40,952 nt of DNA from Halolactibacillus halophilus (GTDB lineage Bacteria > Bacillota > Bacilli > Bacillales > Amphibacillaceae). Location: assembly GCF_900115605.1 (NCBI RefSeq), contig NZ_FOXC01000025.1:1-40952 (forward strand), given 5' to 3'. A program made the translations under genes and the position numbers. This document shows, piece by piece, positions 23,123-32,117 of the stretch (position 1 is the stretch's first letter; every line of letters starts with the position of its first letter). The notes beneath the pieces were generated by a model. That model did not search any database. It was not told where the DNA came from and was given only the letters and a program-made list of their open reading frames with translations.

Positions 23123-23758
23123 ATGAATATTAAGCAATTTACATTGACCGCTATTTTTCTATCTATTATTTTACTTTTTGCCTTTACACCGATTGGTTTT
23201 ATTCATTTAGGTGTAATAAAAGCAACCTTGATTCATATTCCAGTCATTATTGGTTCTATTATCCTTGGACCTAAAATCGGAGCATTTTTAGGTTTAGCGT
23301 TTGGGACAACAAGTGTGATTAACAATACACTAGCACCGACACTGCTTTCATTTGCTTTCTCACCAGCTATTCCAGTACTAGGAACTGATCGAGGAAGTTT
23401 TATGGCACTAGTAGTAGCCATTCTCCCGAGGGTGATTATTGGTATCTTACCGTATTTCTTTGTGAAAGGTTTTAATAAACTTATTACCTTAAAGAAGATC
23501 AAAGAAAAAACAAGTTTATTTTTAACAGGACTTGTAACAACAATTATTCATACCTTTTTAGTCATGGGCGCGATTGCGGTTGTCTTTTATGATGCGTATG
23601 CACAAGCGATTGATGTCTCATCTGTTAGTGGGGTTATTGTGGCTGTTTTTACTGTCTTTTTGTCTAATGGTATTGGAGAGTCGATTGTTGCTGCTTTTAT
23701 CGTGATGACGGTCGTGCCACCACTGCTTAAAATTTCAGATCAATCAAAATCAAAATAA
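23123..23758 (+). CDS. ECF transporter S component (vitamin uptake)
   Basis: A 211-residue protein with about six helices. The segment GFIHLGVIKATLIHIPVIIG, followed by GPKIGAFLGLAFGTTS, is the signature of the ECF S-component family (PF12822 type). Such proteins bind a vitamin and join a shared EcfAA'T motor, which is not in this window. The ligand cannot be told; PanT-like pantothenate binding is one option. GGGGTGAAC before the ATG fixes the start; the frame extends 22 codons further up without a ribosome site. A strong terminator follows. Confidence 0.82.
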   Translation: MNIKQFTLTAIFLSIILLFAFTPIGFIHLGVIKATLIHIPVIIGSIILGPKIGAFLGLAFGTTSVINNTLAPTLLSFAFSPAIPVLGTDRGSFMALVVAILPRVIIGILPYFFVKGFNKLITLKKIKEKTSLFLTGLVTTIIHTFLVMGAIAVVFYDAYAQAIDVSSVSGVIVAVFTVFLSNGIGESIVAAFIVMTVVPPLLKISDQSKSK

Positions 23759-23773
23759 ACAAGTTAATCATGA

Positions 23774-23825
23774 AAAAGTGCCCGTTAACTCATTGAACAG
23801 TGTCAATGGTTAACGGGCACTTTTA
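23774..23825. terminator. Bidirectional terminator
   Basis: AAAAGTGCCCGTTAAC and GTTAACGGGCACTTTT form a perfect 16-bp stem between two convergent genes, with A and T tracts on both sides. Confidence 0.95.
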
Positions 23826-23854
23826 TAGTCAGGTGTTTAAATCATTGTTAATTT

Positions 23855-24667
23855 TTAAACTTCGCCGAAAATGAATTTTCCAACAACGTGAGCGACGCCA
23901 TCTTCCATATTGGATTTTGTCACGTAGTCACTGATTGCTTTAATGTCCTCAGGTGCATTCCCCATCGCCACACCAAGACCAGCAAATTCAATCATAGATT
24001 GGTCGTTATAGCTATCGCCAATCGCAATCACTTCTTCACGTTTAATTCCTAATTGTTTAATTAAGTGATCAATCGTGGTGCCTTTTGTTATACCTTTTTC
24101 TGTGAATTCTAAGAAATAAGGTTTTGAACGAAGGACACTGAAACGTTCAGATAGTTCTTGCTGCAGTCTTTTTTCTAATGGTTTTAATTTCTCCGGAGCT
24201 TCTACCATCAATACTTTCACCGGAGGTACTGGTACGGCTTTTACAAAATCATCGACTACGGTGATTGGTAGACCTGTAATGTCAGCTTCGATGGTTGTAT
24301 ATTTATTATTTTTTTCCGTAATAATGTTGTCACCAACATATGTATGAATAAAGACTTGCTCTTTTTCACTTAAGTTTTTTAAGAAACGTACATCGTCTAA
24401 AGTTAACGTACTAGAGAAGATATCTTCATTTGTTTGACAATTCGTAATCCGTCCACCGTTAAATGATAATAAGTAACTTCCGTAATCAGGCAAATGTAAC
24501 TCATCACCTAAATCGCGCATCGCATACGTTGGTCGCCCAGACGCAAGGACAACTTTAACGCCAGCATCTTGTGCTTTAAATAACATCTCTTTTGTGTGTG
24601 GTGAAATCGTGTGGTCATCTCTTAGTAAGGTGTCATCTAAATCTAATACAATCATTTTATAAGTCAT
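23855..24667 (-). CDS. Cof-type HAD-superfamily phosphatase
   Basis: This 270-residue protein starts near MIVLDLDDTLLRDD (motif I), has SGRPTY (motif II region), a C2-type cap, KGTTIDHL and the motif IV IAIGDSYNDQSMIEFAGLGV. These fit the Cof/YidA-like class that hydrolyses sugar phosphates or related metabolites. The ATG (MTYKM) was used; a TTG at 24688 has a better ribosome site (AAGGGGG) and would add seven residues. Monocistronic, convergent with the ECF gene. Substrate unknown. Confidence 0.9.
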   Translation of the reverse strand: MTYKMIVLDLDDTLLRDDHTISPHTKEMLFKAQDAGVKVVLASGRPTYAMRDLGDELHLPDYGSYLLSFNGGRITNCQTNEDIFSSTLTLDDVRFLKNLSEKEQVFIHTYVGDNIITEKNNKYTTIEADITGLPITVVDDFVKAVPVPPVKVLMVEAPEKLKPLEKRLQQELSERFSVLRSKPYFLEFTEKGITKGTTIDHLIKQLGIKREEVIAIGDSYNDQSMIEFAGLGVAMGNAPEDIKAISDYVTKSNMEDGVAHVVGKFIFGEV

Positions 24668-24886
24668 TGTGTTATTCGCCCTAAACAAGCGGCATCCCCC
24701 TTTATTGTTGATAGTTCCCATTCTACTAGAAACTCATGACGAATGGTAGAGTCTATCAACAGATTAAAGCCTAATTGTTCACAAAAACACCGTGAATCAC
24801 AGTGTTAAATCCTTTATAATGAATAAGAACAAAGATGTTAGCGGAAGAATTTAAAACAGATAAGTATGAATACATCATAGAATAGG

Positions 24887-25771
24887 ATGAGTTTATTGCC
24901 ACGATTTAAAAAGTTTTATCTAGAGATTACCAGTGTGTGTAATTTAGCGTGTACATTTTGTCCGGAAACATTACGTCCTAAAGCGTTTATTTCAACAGAT
25001 ACATTTAAACAACGTCTAGAAGCTATCAGACCTTACACTGATTATTTAAACTTTCATGTGAAGGGCGAGCCGCTTCTACATCCCAAACTCAGTGAGTTAT
25101 TACAACTTAGTCATCAGTTCGGCTTTAAAGTCAATATTACGACGAATGGAACGTTGATTAAAAAGAAACAGCAACATTTGCTTAATCAGCCAGCACTCAG
25201 ACAGCTCAATTTTTCATTGCATAGCTTTGAAGGTCAACCATTTAAGATTGATGGAGACAAGTATTTAGAGGATATCTTAACGTTTGTGACAACGTTAAAA
25301 GAAACAAGTGAGACAATTGTCTCGTTTCGGCTGTGGAACTTAAAGAAAGATGAAGAAACTGAAGCCATCCGTCAGTCTAACGCAAATATTCTCCGTCGTC
25401 TAGAAGAGACATTTAACGTGACAGAGCCTTTAATAGACCGGTTATCACCGACACAAGGGATTAAACTAGCAGAAGGGGTCTATTTAAATCAAGACTATCA
25501 ATTCACCTGGCCATCACTTGATGAAATAGAAGACGATGGGGTTGGTTTTTGTCACGGTTTACGTAATCAAGTGGGTATTTTAACTGATGGGACCGTCATA
25601 CCTTGTTGTTTAGACGGAGAAGGTGTGATTAACTTAGGTAATGTGGATGACACAGCCTTTGGTGAGATTATCACCAATGAACGTAGTACCAACATCATTG
25701 ATGGGTTCTCAAGGCGCGAAGCAATAGAAGAGCTATGTCGTAAGTGCGGGTATCGTAAACGCTTCGGGTGA
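24887..25771 (+). CDS. Radical SAM/SPASM-domain protein
   Basis: The 294-residue enzyme has the radical SAM cluster motif CNLACTFC (residues 18-25), the GEPLLHP and ITTNGT strands, and a C-terminal SPASM-like Cys set (CHGL, VIPCCLDGEG, ELCRKCGYRKRFG). SPASM enzymes modify peptides or other substrates and use auxiliary iron-sulfur clusters. No precursor peptide gene is visible next to it, and it stands alone, so a conserved housekeeping role is as likely as RiPP maturation. The ATG has a weak, close AGG; a TTG at 24896 is an alternative start. Confidence 0.88.
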   Translation: MSLLPRFKKFYLEITSVCNLACTFCPETLRPKAFISTDTFKQRLEAIRPYTDYLNFHVKGEPLLHPKLSELLQLSHQFGFKVNITTNGTLIKKKQQHLLNQPALRQLNFSLHSFEGQPFKIDGDKYLEDILTFVTTLKETSETIVSFRLWNLKKDEETEAIRQSNANILRRLEETFNVTEPLIDRLSPTQGIKLAEGVYLNQDYQFTWPSLDEIEDDGVGFCHGLRNQVGILTDGTVIPCCLDGEGVINLGNVDDTAFGEIITNERSTNIIDGFSRREAIEELCRKCGYRKRFG

Positions 25772-25840
25772 GGATGTTTTAATCCTTTCTATAACGGTAA
25801 TAGTACATATTAGACGATGACTTTTAGAAAGGATGATTCG

Positions 25841-26503
25841 ATGAAAGTACTAGTAGTAGGAGCAAACGGTCAAGTTGGTCAACATGTTGTTGATCAGTTA
25901 CACGCCGCACCAAATGTCACTGTTAGAGCGATGGTGAGAAAAGAAGACCAACAAAAAGCATTATTACAACGTGGTATTGATGCCGTGTGTATTGATTTAG
26001 AAGACGATATTGCAAATATTAAACGCGCCTATCAAGATATTGATGCTGTTATCTTTACAGCTGGTTCAGGTCCGAATACTGGCGCAGATAAAACAGTGAC
26101 AATTGATTTAGATGGGGCGGTTAAAACAATCGAAGCTGCAAGACAAGCAGGCGTTAAACGTTACGTCATGGTCAGCTCATTTGATACGACCCGTAAAGCA
26201 ATTCAAGCGGCACCTGAAGGTTTTAAACCGTATGTCATTGCAAAGCACTTTGCTGATGATTGGTTGCGCAGAAGCGGCTTAGATTATACTATTGTTCATC
26301 CTGGTCGACTCACAAATGATGAAGGAACGAACCAAGTACAAATTGAGGAAACAGTCGATGCAGGTGACATATCAAGAGGAGATGTTGCGACTGTTCTTGT
26401 TGAGACGGTTCAAAACGATCATTTAATTGGTCGAGAGTTTCAAGTTATTGGTGGTAAGACAGCGATTAAAGATGCAGTAAAAACGTTTAAATACAGTGTT
26501 TAA
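25841..26503 (+). CDS. NAD(P)-binding atypical SDR (NmrA/SDR_a5-like)
   Basis: A 220-residue Rossmann protein with GANGQVGQHV at the N-terminus, AMVRKEDQ, then VIFTAGSGPNTGADKT and the YVIAKHFADDWLRRSGLDYT segment in which K follows Y as in SDR-type folds. Similar proteins in Bacillus are annotated as NAD(P)H-binding or sugar epimerase-like. AAAGGA before the ATG. Closed by a terminator. Substrate unknown. Confidence 0.88.
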   Translation: MKVLVVGANGQVGQHVVDQLHAAPNVTVRAMVRKEDQQKALLQRGIDAVCIDLEDDIANIKRAYQDIDAVIFTAGSGPNTGADKTVTIDLDGAVKTIEAARQAGVKRYVMVSSFDTTRKAIQAAPEGFKPYVIAKHFADDWLRRSGLDYTIVHPGRLTNDEGTNQVQIEETVDAGDISRGDVATVLVETVQNDHLIGREFQVIGGKTAIKDAVKTFKYSV

Positions 26504-26534
26504 AAAAGACAGCCATACCTGAATAAAACAGACA

Positions 26535-26568
26535 AAAAAGCATGCGTTTGTAGCGCATGCTTTTATCT
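26535..26568. terminator. Terminator between convergent genes
   Basis: AAAAAGCATGCG and CGCATGCTTTT form an 11-bp stem around TTTGTAG, with A/T tails on both sides. Confidence 0.9.
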
Positions 26569-26589
26569 TTTTATAGTAAGCTAATTATT

Positions 26590-26832
26590 TTAGCAACAAA
26601 CTTCTTCATCATTCATATCAACAAGAGGTGTTTCAAAGTCACCGGCTTTGATTTGGTCAATCAGCGATGTGACATAACTTTTTATATTTTGAGATTGGTT
26701 GTCAATGTCAGATAGATTAAAATAGATAAAACCTTTATCATGATCAAGACAAGCAATCGCAATGTCATCTTCCAGTACTTTTGTTGTTACAATTCGACAA
26801 GATTTCCCCTTCGGTGCCAATTCAGTTCCCAA
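26590..26832 (-). CDS. Hypothetical small protein (80 aa)
   Basis: Small soluble protein ending DMNDEEVCC. A TTG start at 26832 follows AAGGGGG by 8 bases; the in-frame ATG at 26850 contains that ribosome site itself and has none upstream, so TTG is preferred. The vicinal Cys pair at the end is unusual and could be redox-active or metal-binding. No family recognised. Confidence 0.65.
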   Translation of the reverse strand: MGTELAPKGKSCRIVTTKVLEDDIAIACLDHDKGFIYFNLSDIDNQSQNIKSYVTSLIDQIKAGDFETPLVDMNDEEVCC

Positions 26833-26964
26833 AAGAAATACCCCCTTCATTTTTAGTCGTTATTAGTGTAGCACAAACACGTGTGGATGTTTAGTACCTC
26901 AGTCATACTTTCTTTGTATGGCTTTTATTCATTTTTGCGATGAAGAGGTATGTTAGTGTTTTAA

Positions 26965-26994
26965 GTGACAGGTTAAGAGCGTATCCGCTATACT
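26965..26994 (+). promoter_or_regulatory. Promoter of the two-component operon
   Basis: GTGACA, 18 bases, TATACT, about 75 bases before the response regulator ATG. One mismatch from consensus in each box. Confidence 0.5.
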
Positions 26995-27068
26995 AGGTTA
27001 TGTGTAAAAATTAAAAAGTATCCAATATAAAATGACACTATTTTAACAGTGAGGAAAGGGATTTTAGC

Positions 27069-27740
27069 ATGATAACTATTCTTGTGGCCGATGATGATCA
27101 ACACATTAGACAATTGATTCGCTTATATTTAGAAAAAGAAAATTTTCATGTGCTTGAAGCGATAGATGGTGAAGAAGCGCTTAACAAGTTTGAACAAAAC
27201 CGTATTGACCTAGCAGTCATCGATGTGATGATGCCACGTGTGAACGGGATAGAACTCATTGAATCGATTCGTCTATTTAGCGATTTGCCGATTTTATTAG
27301 TAACGGCCAAAGGAGAATCGGATGATAAAGTGATTGGTTTTGAAGTTGGGACAGATGATTATTTAGTGAAACCGTTTGATCCAATAGAACTTGTCTTACG
27401 TGTAAAAGCTTTGCTTAAACGCCATCATGTTCTACATGATAAAAAATTAGAAGTGAATAAGACATCACTCGATTTAGAACAACTGACCGTGACGACAGAA
27501 CAATCTGTCATTCAACTGAAGAAAAAAGAAATGGCCCTACTTTTTACTTTAGCAGAAGAAAAAGGGCGCATTTTAACCCGACAACAACTGCTTGATAAAG
27601 TCTGGGGATATGATTATGACGGGGATGAGCGTACTGTAGATGTTCATATTAAACGTTTAAGAGAAAAGCTCCACAACCTTCAATCCTTTAAAATTGTAAC
27701 TGTTAGAGGACTCGGTTATCAGCTAAAGGATGGTTTTTAA
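27069..27740 (+). CDS. OmpR/PhoB-family response regulator
   Basis: The 223-residue protein has a receiver domain with acidic pair DDD at 8-10, phospho-acceptor Asp in AVIDVMMPR (~53), Thr in LVTAKGE, Lys in DYLVKPFDP, and a C-terminal winged helix ending VDVHIKRLREKL and VRGLGYQL. It should bind promoter DNA when phosphorylated by the kinase encoded next, whose start overlaps this stop by one base. AGGAAAGG before the ATG. Target genes unknown. Confidence 0.95.
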   Translation: MITILVADDDQHIRQLIRLYLEKENFHVLEAIDGEEALNKFEQNRIDLAVIDVMMPRVNGIELIESIRLFSDLPILLVTAKGESDDKVIGFEVGTDDYLVKPFDPIELVLRVKALLKRHHVLHDKKLEVNKTSLDLEQLTVTTEQSVIQLKKKEMALLFTLAEEKGRILTRQQLLDKVWGYDYDGDERTVDVHIKRLREKLHNLQSFKIVTVRGLGYQLKDGF

Positions 27741-29059
27741 TGCGCGAACATCTTTATTGGAAATTTGTTTTAACGTTTCTTATCGGTGTCTTGGGTAGTT
27801 TAATCTTGTCCTACTATATCACAACAAGAATTGCAGGAGATGTGGCTGATTATGAGGATGAGTTATCGGAAATAAAGCAAGGGGTCATTCATGTGTATCA
27901 ATTAGCTGGTGATGAGGATAAGGAAAAAATCATTCCAATATTAACTGATTTAGGAATCGATGCCACCGTGCAAAGTGTAGATGGCTTATCACACGCTTTA
28001 ACAGCATCAGAAATTAACCAATTGCTTACGGAAACAACCGACGATCATTTCGTCATAAAGGATATTCAAAGGTTAACGAAAGATATGTACATGATGATTG
28101 ATCCTGAAATAGGGGAAGTACTACACGTCCATATCGATCTATCAGATGATTTAGCGAACCGGCGTCAACTTATGATCCGAACGCTTATGTTTGTATTAGT
28201 AAGCGGTAGTATTTTTATCTTATTTGCTTCGCGCTACTTTGTGAAGAGCATCAAAAAGTTAACAGTTGCCGCAAAAGAAGTGACCCGAGGAAATTTTGAT
28301 GTTGACTTAAAAACAGAAAGAGAAGATGAGATTGGTCAATTAATGGTATCTTTTGATGAGATGATTCAGACATTGAAATCAACTGATGAGTCAAGAAAAG
28401 CTTTTGTTTCTAATGTCTCTCATGAAATCCAATCACCTCTAACATCAATTAAAGGCAACACAAAAGCAATTCAAGATGGGGTTATTCACCCAGAAGATGA
28501 GGCGAAATATTTGGCGATCATATATCAAGAAACAGATCGTCTCTCGCGCTTATCAACGCATTTGTTAAAGTTACAAAGTTTAGATGATGACCACTTTACA
28601 TTAAATAAACAAACGTATCGCCTGGATGAACAAATTAGGTCAATTATTTTAACAACCGCACCACTGTGGCAAGCCAAAGATTTGATGGTTAATGTTGATT
28701 TAGAGCCGCTCAGTTTAGAATTAGATGAAGACCTTATGGAGCTGGTTTGGATTAACTTAATAACCAATGCAATTAAGTTTACTGATGTAGGTGGTACGAT
28801 TGATATCAACTATTATTTAGAACATGACCGCCGCGTGATTCGTATTCATGATACTGGGCGCGGGATCCCTGAAGACAAGCTCCCGTATATTTTTGACCGC
28901 TTCTACAAAGTTGATGATGCCCGTTCAGAAAAAAATGCAGGCAGTGGACTCGGTCTATCGATTGTCAAAAAAATTATTCATTTACATGACGGTGACATTC
29001 ACGTTGTTAGTGATCACCATCAAGGCACAACCTTTTTTGTACGACTTAAAAAATATTAA
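27740..29059 (+). CDS. Sensor histidine kinase
   Basis: A 439-residue membrane kinase. Two helices (~8-28 and ~152-168) enclose an outside sensor domain of ~120 residues; then HAMP, HisKA with FVSNVSHEIQSPLTSIKGN, and HATPase_c with NLITNAIKF, DTGRGIPEDKLPYIFDRFYK and GSGLGLSIVKKI. It phosphorylates the regulator encoded just upstream. In the H-box, Gln replaces the more usual Leu or Arg after HEI, which is tolerated in the family. The signal is unknown. Confidence 0.95.
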   Translation: MREHLYWKFVLTFLIGVLGSLILSYYITTRIAGDVADYEDELSEIKQGVIHVYQLAGDEDKEKIIPILTDLGIDATVQSVDGLSHALTASEINQLLTETTDDHFVIKDIQRLTKDMYMMIDPEIGEVLHVHIDLSDDLANRRQLMIRTLMFVLVSGSIFILFASRYFVKSIKKLTVAAKEVTRGNFDVDLKTEREDEIGQLMVSFDEMIQTLKSTDESRKAFVSNVSHEIQSPLTSIKGNTKAIQDGVIHPEDEAKYLAIIYQETDRLSRLSTHLLKLQSLDDDHFTLNKQTYRLDEQIRSIILTTAPLWQAKDLMVNVDLEPLSLELDEDLMELVWINLITNAIKFTDVGGTIDINYYLEHDRRVIRIHDTGRGIPEDKLPYIFDRFYKVDDARSEKNAGSGLGLSIVKKIIHLHDGDIHVVSDHHQGTTFFVRLKKY

Positions 29060-29126
29060 TGGGTTCATATTCAGTTCACATTGTTGAGGTATACTATCCT
29101 TAGTAACGATGAAAGGAAGATGCCAG

Positions 29127-29279
29127 ATGTGTGACGAGACGATTCAACAAACACAATTATTAAGAGGCTTTACGATTCAGCCATCAAAATTAGAACGTTT
29201 GATGCATCAATTAAAGACATTAGGTGTAAAAGCAGAGATTGTAACATATAAAAATAAAGCAAAAGGACGTGACAAATAA
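29127..29279 (+). CDS. Small conserved-looking protein (50 aa)
   Basis: GAAAGGAAGATGCC lies before an ATG that encodes MCDETIQQTQLLRGFTIQPS and ends NKAKGRDK. TAATG overlap couples it to the YugP-like gene. Soluble, basic end. Function unknown. Confidence 0.62.
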   Translation: MCDETIQQTQLLRGFTIQPSKLERLMHQLKTLGVKAEIVTYKNKAKGRDK

Positions 29280-29962
29280 TGTTTTTCTTCCACCCCATGG
29301 ATTTCTTAATATTCATCGCTTTTGGTATTGCGATGTGGGCACAATCAAAAGTGAAAGGAAACTTTTATAAATACAGTCGGGTGCAAGCATCGGCACAATT
29401 AACTGGTGTTCAAGTCGCTCGACGTATTTTAGATAAGCACGGTTTATATGATGTCACAATTGAACGATCAAATCGAGGTGATTTATCCGACCATTACGAC
29501 CCACGTTCAAAAACAGTGAGGTTATCGGGTCCAATTTATAGTGGTGCTTCTGTTTCATCATTAGCTATTGCGGCACACGAGGTTGGCCATGCGATTCAGC
29601 ATGCGGAGAGTTATAGTATGTTGAAGTTTCGTTCAGCTTTGTTTCCGGCGGCAAATATCGGTTCAAGAATGGCACCGTGGCTATTGATCCTTGGTTTCTT
29701 TACATTTGAGCCATTGATTGGTGTTGGGATTGGCTTATTCTCAGCCGCTGTGTTATTTCAACTGGTGACGCTACCGGTCGAGTATGATGCCTCTCACCGG
29801 GCGAAAGTGGAGTTAGAAGAATTGAACTTCGTTTCACCACAAGAAAAAGTAGGCGTTGGTAAAGTATTAAATGCCGCAGCTCTAACGTATGTGGCATCAG
29901 CCGCCATTGCTGTGTTACAATTACTTAAATTTATTATGATTTTTGCAGGTAGTGATGATTAA
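29279..29962 (+). CDS. YugP-like zinc metallopeptidase (membrane)
   Basis: This 227-residue protein has the zinc motif HEVGHAIQH (~100-108), one N-terminal helix and two or three helices in the C-terminal half, and the conserved DHYDPRSKTVRLS stretch. These match the neutral zinc metallopeptidase family of B. subtilis YugP (PF04298). Natural substrates are not known. A terminator follows. Confidence 0.92.
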   Translation: MFFFHPMDFLIFIAFGIAMWAQSKVKGNFYKYSRVQASAQLTGVQVARRILDKHGLYDVTIERSNRGDLSDHYDPRSKTVRLSGPIYSGASVSSLAIAAHEVGHAIQHAESYSMLKFRSALFPAANIGSRMAPWLLILGFFTFEPLIGVGIGLFSAAVLFQLVTLPVEYDASHRAKVELEELNFVSPQEKVGVGKVLNAAALTYVASAAIAVLQLLKFIMIFAGSDD

Positions 29963-29970
29963 TTTTTAAA

Positions 29971-30013
29971 GACACTCCAGATGATAGTATTAAATTATCG
30001 GGAGTGTTTTTTT
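29971..30013 (+). terminator. Terminator after the YugP-like gene
   Basis: ACACTCC ... GGAGTGT with additional GAT/ATC pairing inside and a run of seven T. Confidence 0.88.
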
Positions 30014-30150
30014 ATATACATTTTTACATGTTGAGGCAGTTCGTTTTAGTCGAACTAAAAGAGGGAATAGACTTAAGTAATATGACATATTAACTATGAG
30101 GGTTGAAATGTTGTTTTTTGTTATATAATAGAAATAAAGTGGTGAAGAAG

Positions 30151-30828
30151 ATGAAAGCCATGTCCGCGTTAGAAGTAGTCAGAGAAAAATACACAAATGC
30201 GTTATTGAATGGTCATACGCGGGAAGCTTATGACATTATTAAAGAAGCTTTAAGTAATCAATATTCCCTAATCGATGTCTACACAGTGATTACAGATGCG
30301 ATGTACAGCACTGGTGACTTGTGGGAGACAAATGATATTTCAATTGTGCAAGAACATGTGGCAACAGCTATTACCCAATTTGTTCTGACCCAAATTAGTG
30401 CTGAGTCAGTAAAATCGTTTCAAATGGACAGTAAGAAAGCGGCTGTCTTTTCGGTTGAATCAAATACACATTATCTCGGAATACAAATGATTAAAAATCT
30501 CTTTAATATTTATCAAATGCAAACGTTTGAGTTTGGACCGAATGTTCCTAACAGTGATCTCATTGAACGTATTCAAGCGCTTAATATTGATGTTGTCGCT
30601 TATTCAGTCACAATGACAGAACATATTGATAAAGCAGTAGAATTAAGTGAAACACTAAAAATGTTAGACCCAGAAACACGTCCAATCGTTATAGTAGGTG
30701 GGTATGCGTTTCACTGTGATGAAACGTTACTCAAACAAGTGTTTTACGACCATTATTTTAAAACGATTAAAGACTTGAGTGGTTGGTTAGAAGAAGGAAA
30801 AGAATTTATAAAGCATACAACAGCATAA
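30151..30828 (+). CDS. Cobalamin-binding sensor-type protein
   Basis: The 225-residue protein has a helical cap domain (~1-95, B12-binding-2 type) and a Rossmann-like B12 domain (~100-215) with ESNTHYLGIQM. His in NTHxxG corresponds to the cobalt-ligating His of DxHxxG; GGYAFH is the later loop. Free-standing proteins like this act as corrinoid carriers or sensors. No methyltransferase is next to it; instead a GGDEF cyclase follows 86 bases later, which suggests signalling. The start follows GTGGTGAAGAAG; ATG 30160 is possible. Confidence 0.85.
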   Translation: MKAMSALEVVREKYTNALLNGHTREAYDIIKEALSNQYSLIDVYTVITDAMYSTGDLWETNDISIVQEHVATAITQFVLTQISAESVKSFQMDSKKAAVFSVESNTHYLGIQMIKNLFNIYQMQTFEFGPNVPNSDLIERIQALNIDVVAYSVTMTEHIDKAVELSETLKMLDPETRPIVIVGGYAFHCDETLLKQVFYDHYFKTIKDLSGWLEEGKEFIKHTTA

Positions 30829-30914
30829 ATTTCGATTTATGTTTAGAATGATTCAATAGTAAATGAATGAAGTAAACGCAAGGCGTTTTAATGATTGTTT
30901 AGGTGGTGCAACCA

Positions 30915-31826
30915 ATGGGGGGAAGAGAAGCGGAGAGCTTTTTACAAGCGATTAGTGCAGTGGACGTGACAGGGGTCTGTGTCAATACGAATGGAGAGAT
31001 TCTTTATGCGTTTGGTAAGGACATTAAAGTGTCACCAGACCAAACGTTGATATTTGATAGTGTTGATAATTACTCTAAGAAGCGGCTTAATAACATTCTT
31101 GATGAAAATAAATCATTAGGTACAACTGATATCTATTTGAAAGTACCAGGTGAAAAAGCGCGTGCCTATTTTTTAAAGTATGTAAAAAATGACGACGGTT
31201 ATTGGCTTATTTTTATCCCATATCCAGATCAATATAGAAAAATGGTAGAAAACATGTTTAATGCCAATTCAGAATTAACCCGATTATTCGAAGAAAAACT
31301 GAGTTTAGAGATGGAATTGAAAATAAAAGTAAATGAACTGAAAGCCATGAGTATTACCGATCCTTTAACAAAACTCTATAACAGACAATTTTTTTATGAA
31401 TATCTTGAAGAATTAGTTAAAGAAGCATCATGGCAGGCTGTGACCTTAATTATGGTGGATTTTAACGATTTTAAACAAGTCAACGATAAGTTTGGACATA
31501 AGGCAGGTGATACACTTCTGATTAACTTCGCGGATATGATAAGAAAATATTGTCATAAAGGCTTTCGCTTCGGTGGAGATGAGTTTGTGATTGTCTCATT
31601 AGATAAAGATGAAGCAGCCATCCATCAACATTTAGATTCCATAAATGAAGCGTTCAAACATAAGACAAAGATTGTGACACTCTCGTATGGGATGGCCCGA
31701 ATTAGTCAAGATCAAAAGCAGCAACTAACTGATAAAATTTTTGTGGATGAGTTATTAAAAGAGGCAGATAAGAGGATGTATCAATATAAACGGGAAATTA
31801 AAAAGAGTCGAGAGAGTTATAGATGA
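30915..31826 (+). CDS. Diguanylate cyclase (GGDEF domain)
   Basis: A 303-residue cytoplasmic protein. A PAS-like N-terminal domain (~1-115), a coiled coil (~115-148), then a GGDEF domain with SITDPLTKLYNRQFF, MVDFNDFKQVNDKFGHKAGD and an intact FRFGGDEF active site. It should make cyclic di-GMP from two GTP. No RxxD inhibitory site is seen before GGDEF. AGGTGG before ATG 30915 sets the start. It lies behind the cobalamin-binding protein and two kilobases ahead of flagellar genes, which c-di-GMP commonly affects. Confidence 0.93.
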   Translation: MGGREAESFLQAISAVDVTGVCVNTNGEILYAFGKDIKVSPDQTLIFDSVDNYSKKRLNNILDENKSLGTTDIYLKVPGEKARAYFLKYVKNDDGYWLIFIPYPDQYRKMVENMFNANSELTRLFEEKLSLEMELKIKVNELKAMSITDPLTKLYNRQFFYEYLEELVKEASWQAVTLIMVDFNDFKQVNDKFGHKAGDTLLINFADMIRKYCHKGFRFGGDEFVIVSLDKDEAAIHQHLDSINEAFKHKTKIVTLSYGMARISQDQKQQLTDKIFVDELLKEADKRMYQYKREIKKSRESYR

Positions 31827-31852
31827 AAAGACATCACACGTAAATACAAACG

Positions 31853-31893
31853 AATCCGAACATGACGAAAAAATAGTCATGTTCGGATTTTTT
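31853..31893 (+). terminator. Terminator after the GGDEF gene
   Basis: AATCCGAACATGAC pairs with GTCATGTTCGGATT, loop GAAAAAATA, followed by T. Confidence 0.95.
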
Positions 31894-31935
31894 AATCTTT
31901 AAACTAAGAATTCGTTCCATTTAGACATATACAAA

Positions 31936-31990
31936 GATACTGATGGAGAGTAAATCAGTATCTAAAACAGTTCTAATGACTTATTGGTCA
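31936..31990. promoter_or_regulatory. Candidate operator dyads upstream of the ABC exporter
   Basis: GATACTGAT and ATCAGTATC form a perfect 9-bp inverted repeat (31936-31962); a second dyad TGACttattgGTCA lies at 31977-31990. No regulator gene is adjacent. Such dyads often bind TetR- or MarR-type repressors of exporters; this is inference. Confidence 0.45.
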
Positions 31991-32117
31991 ATATAAATGA
32001 CAAAAGTATAAGTGATTGAGGTTTTATAATTGCACTTTAAAAACTAAAAGGTTAAAATATTATACATAAAGATATTGCTCAATAACACACAAACGGGTTT
32101 TAAGGGAGGAAGATTTT

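Noticed and set aside
24887-25771. RiPP gene cluster around the radical SAM/SPASM protein
   Set aside because: No short precursor gene, transporter or protease lies next to it; neighbours are HAD and SDR genes.
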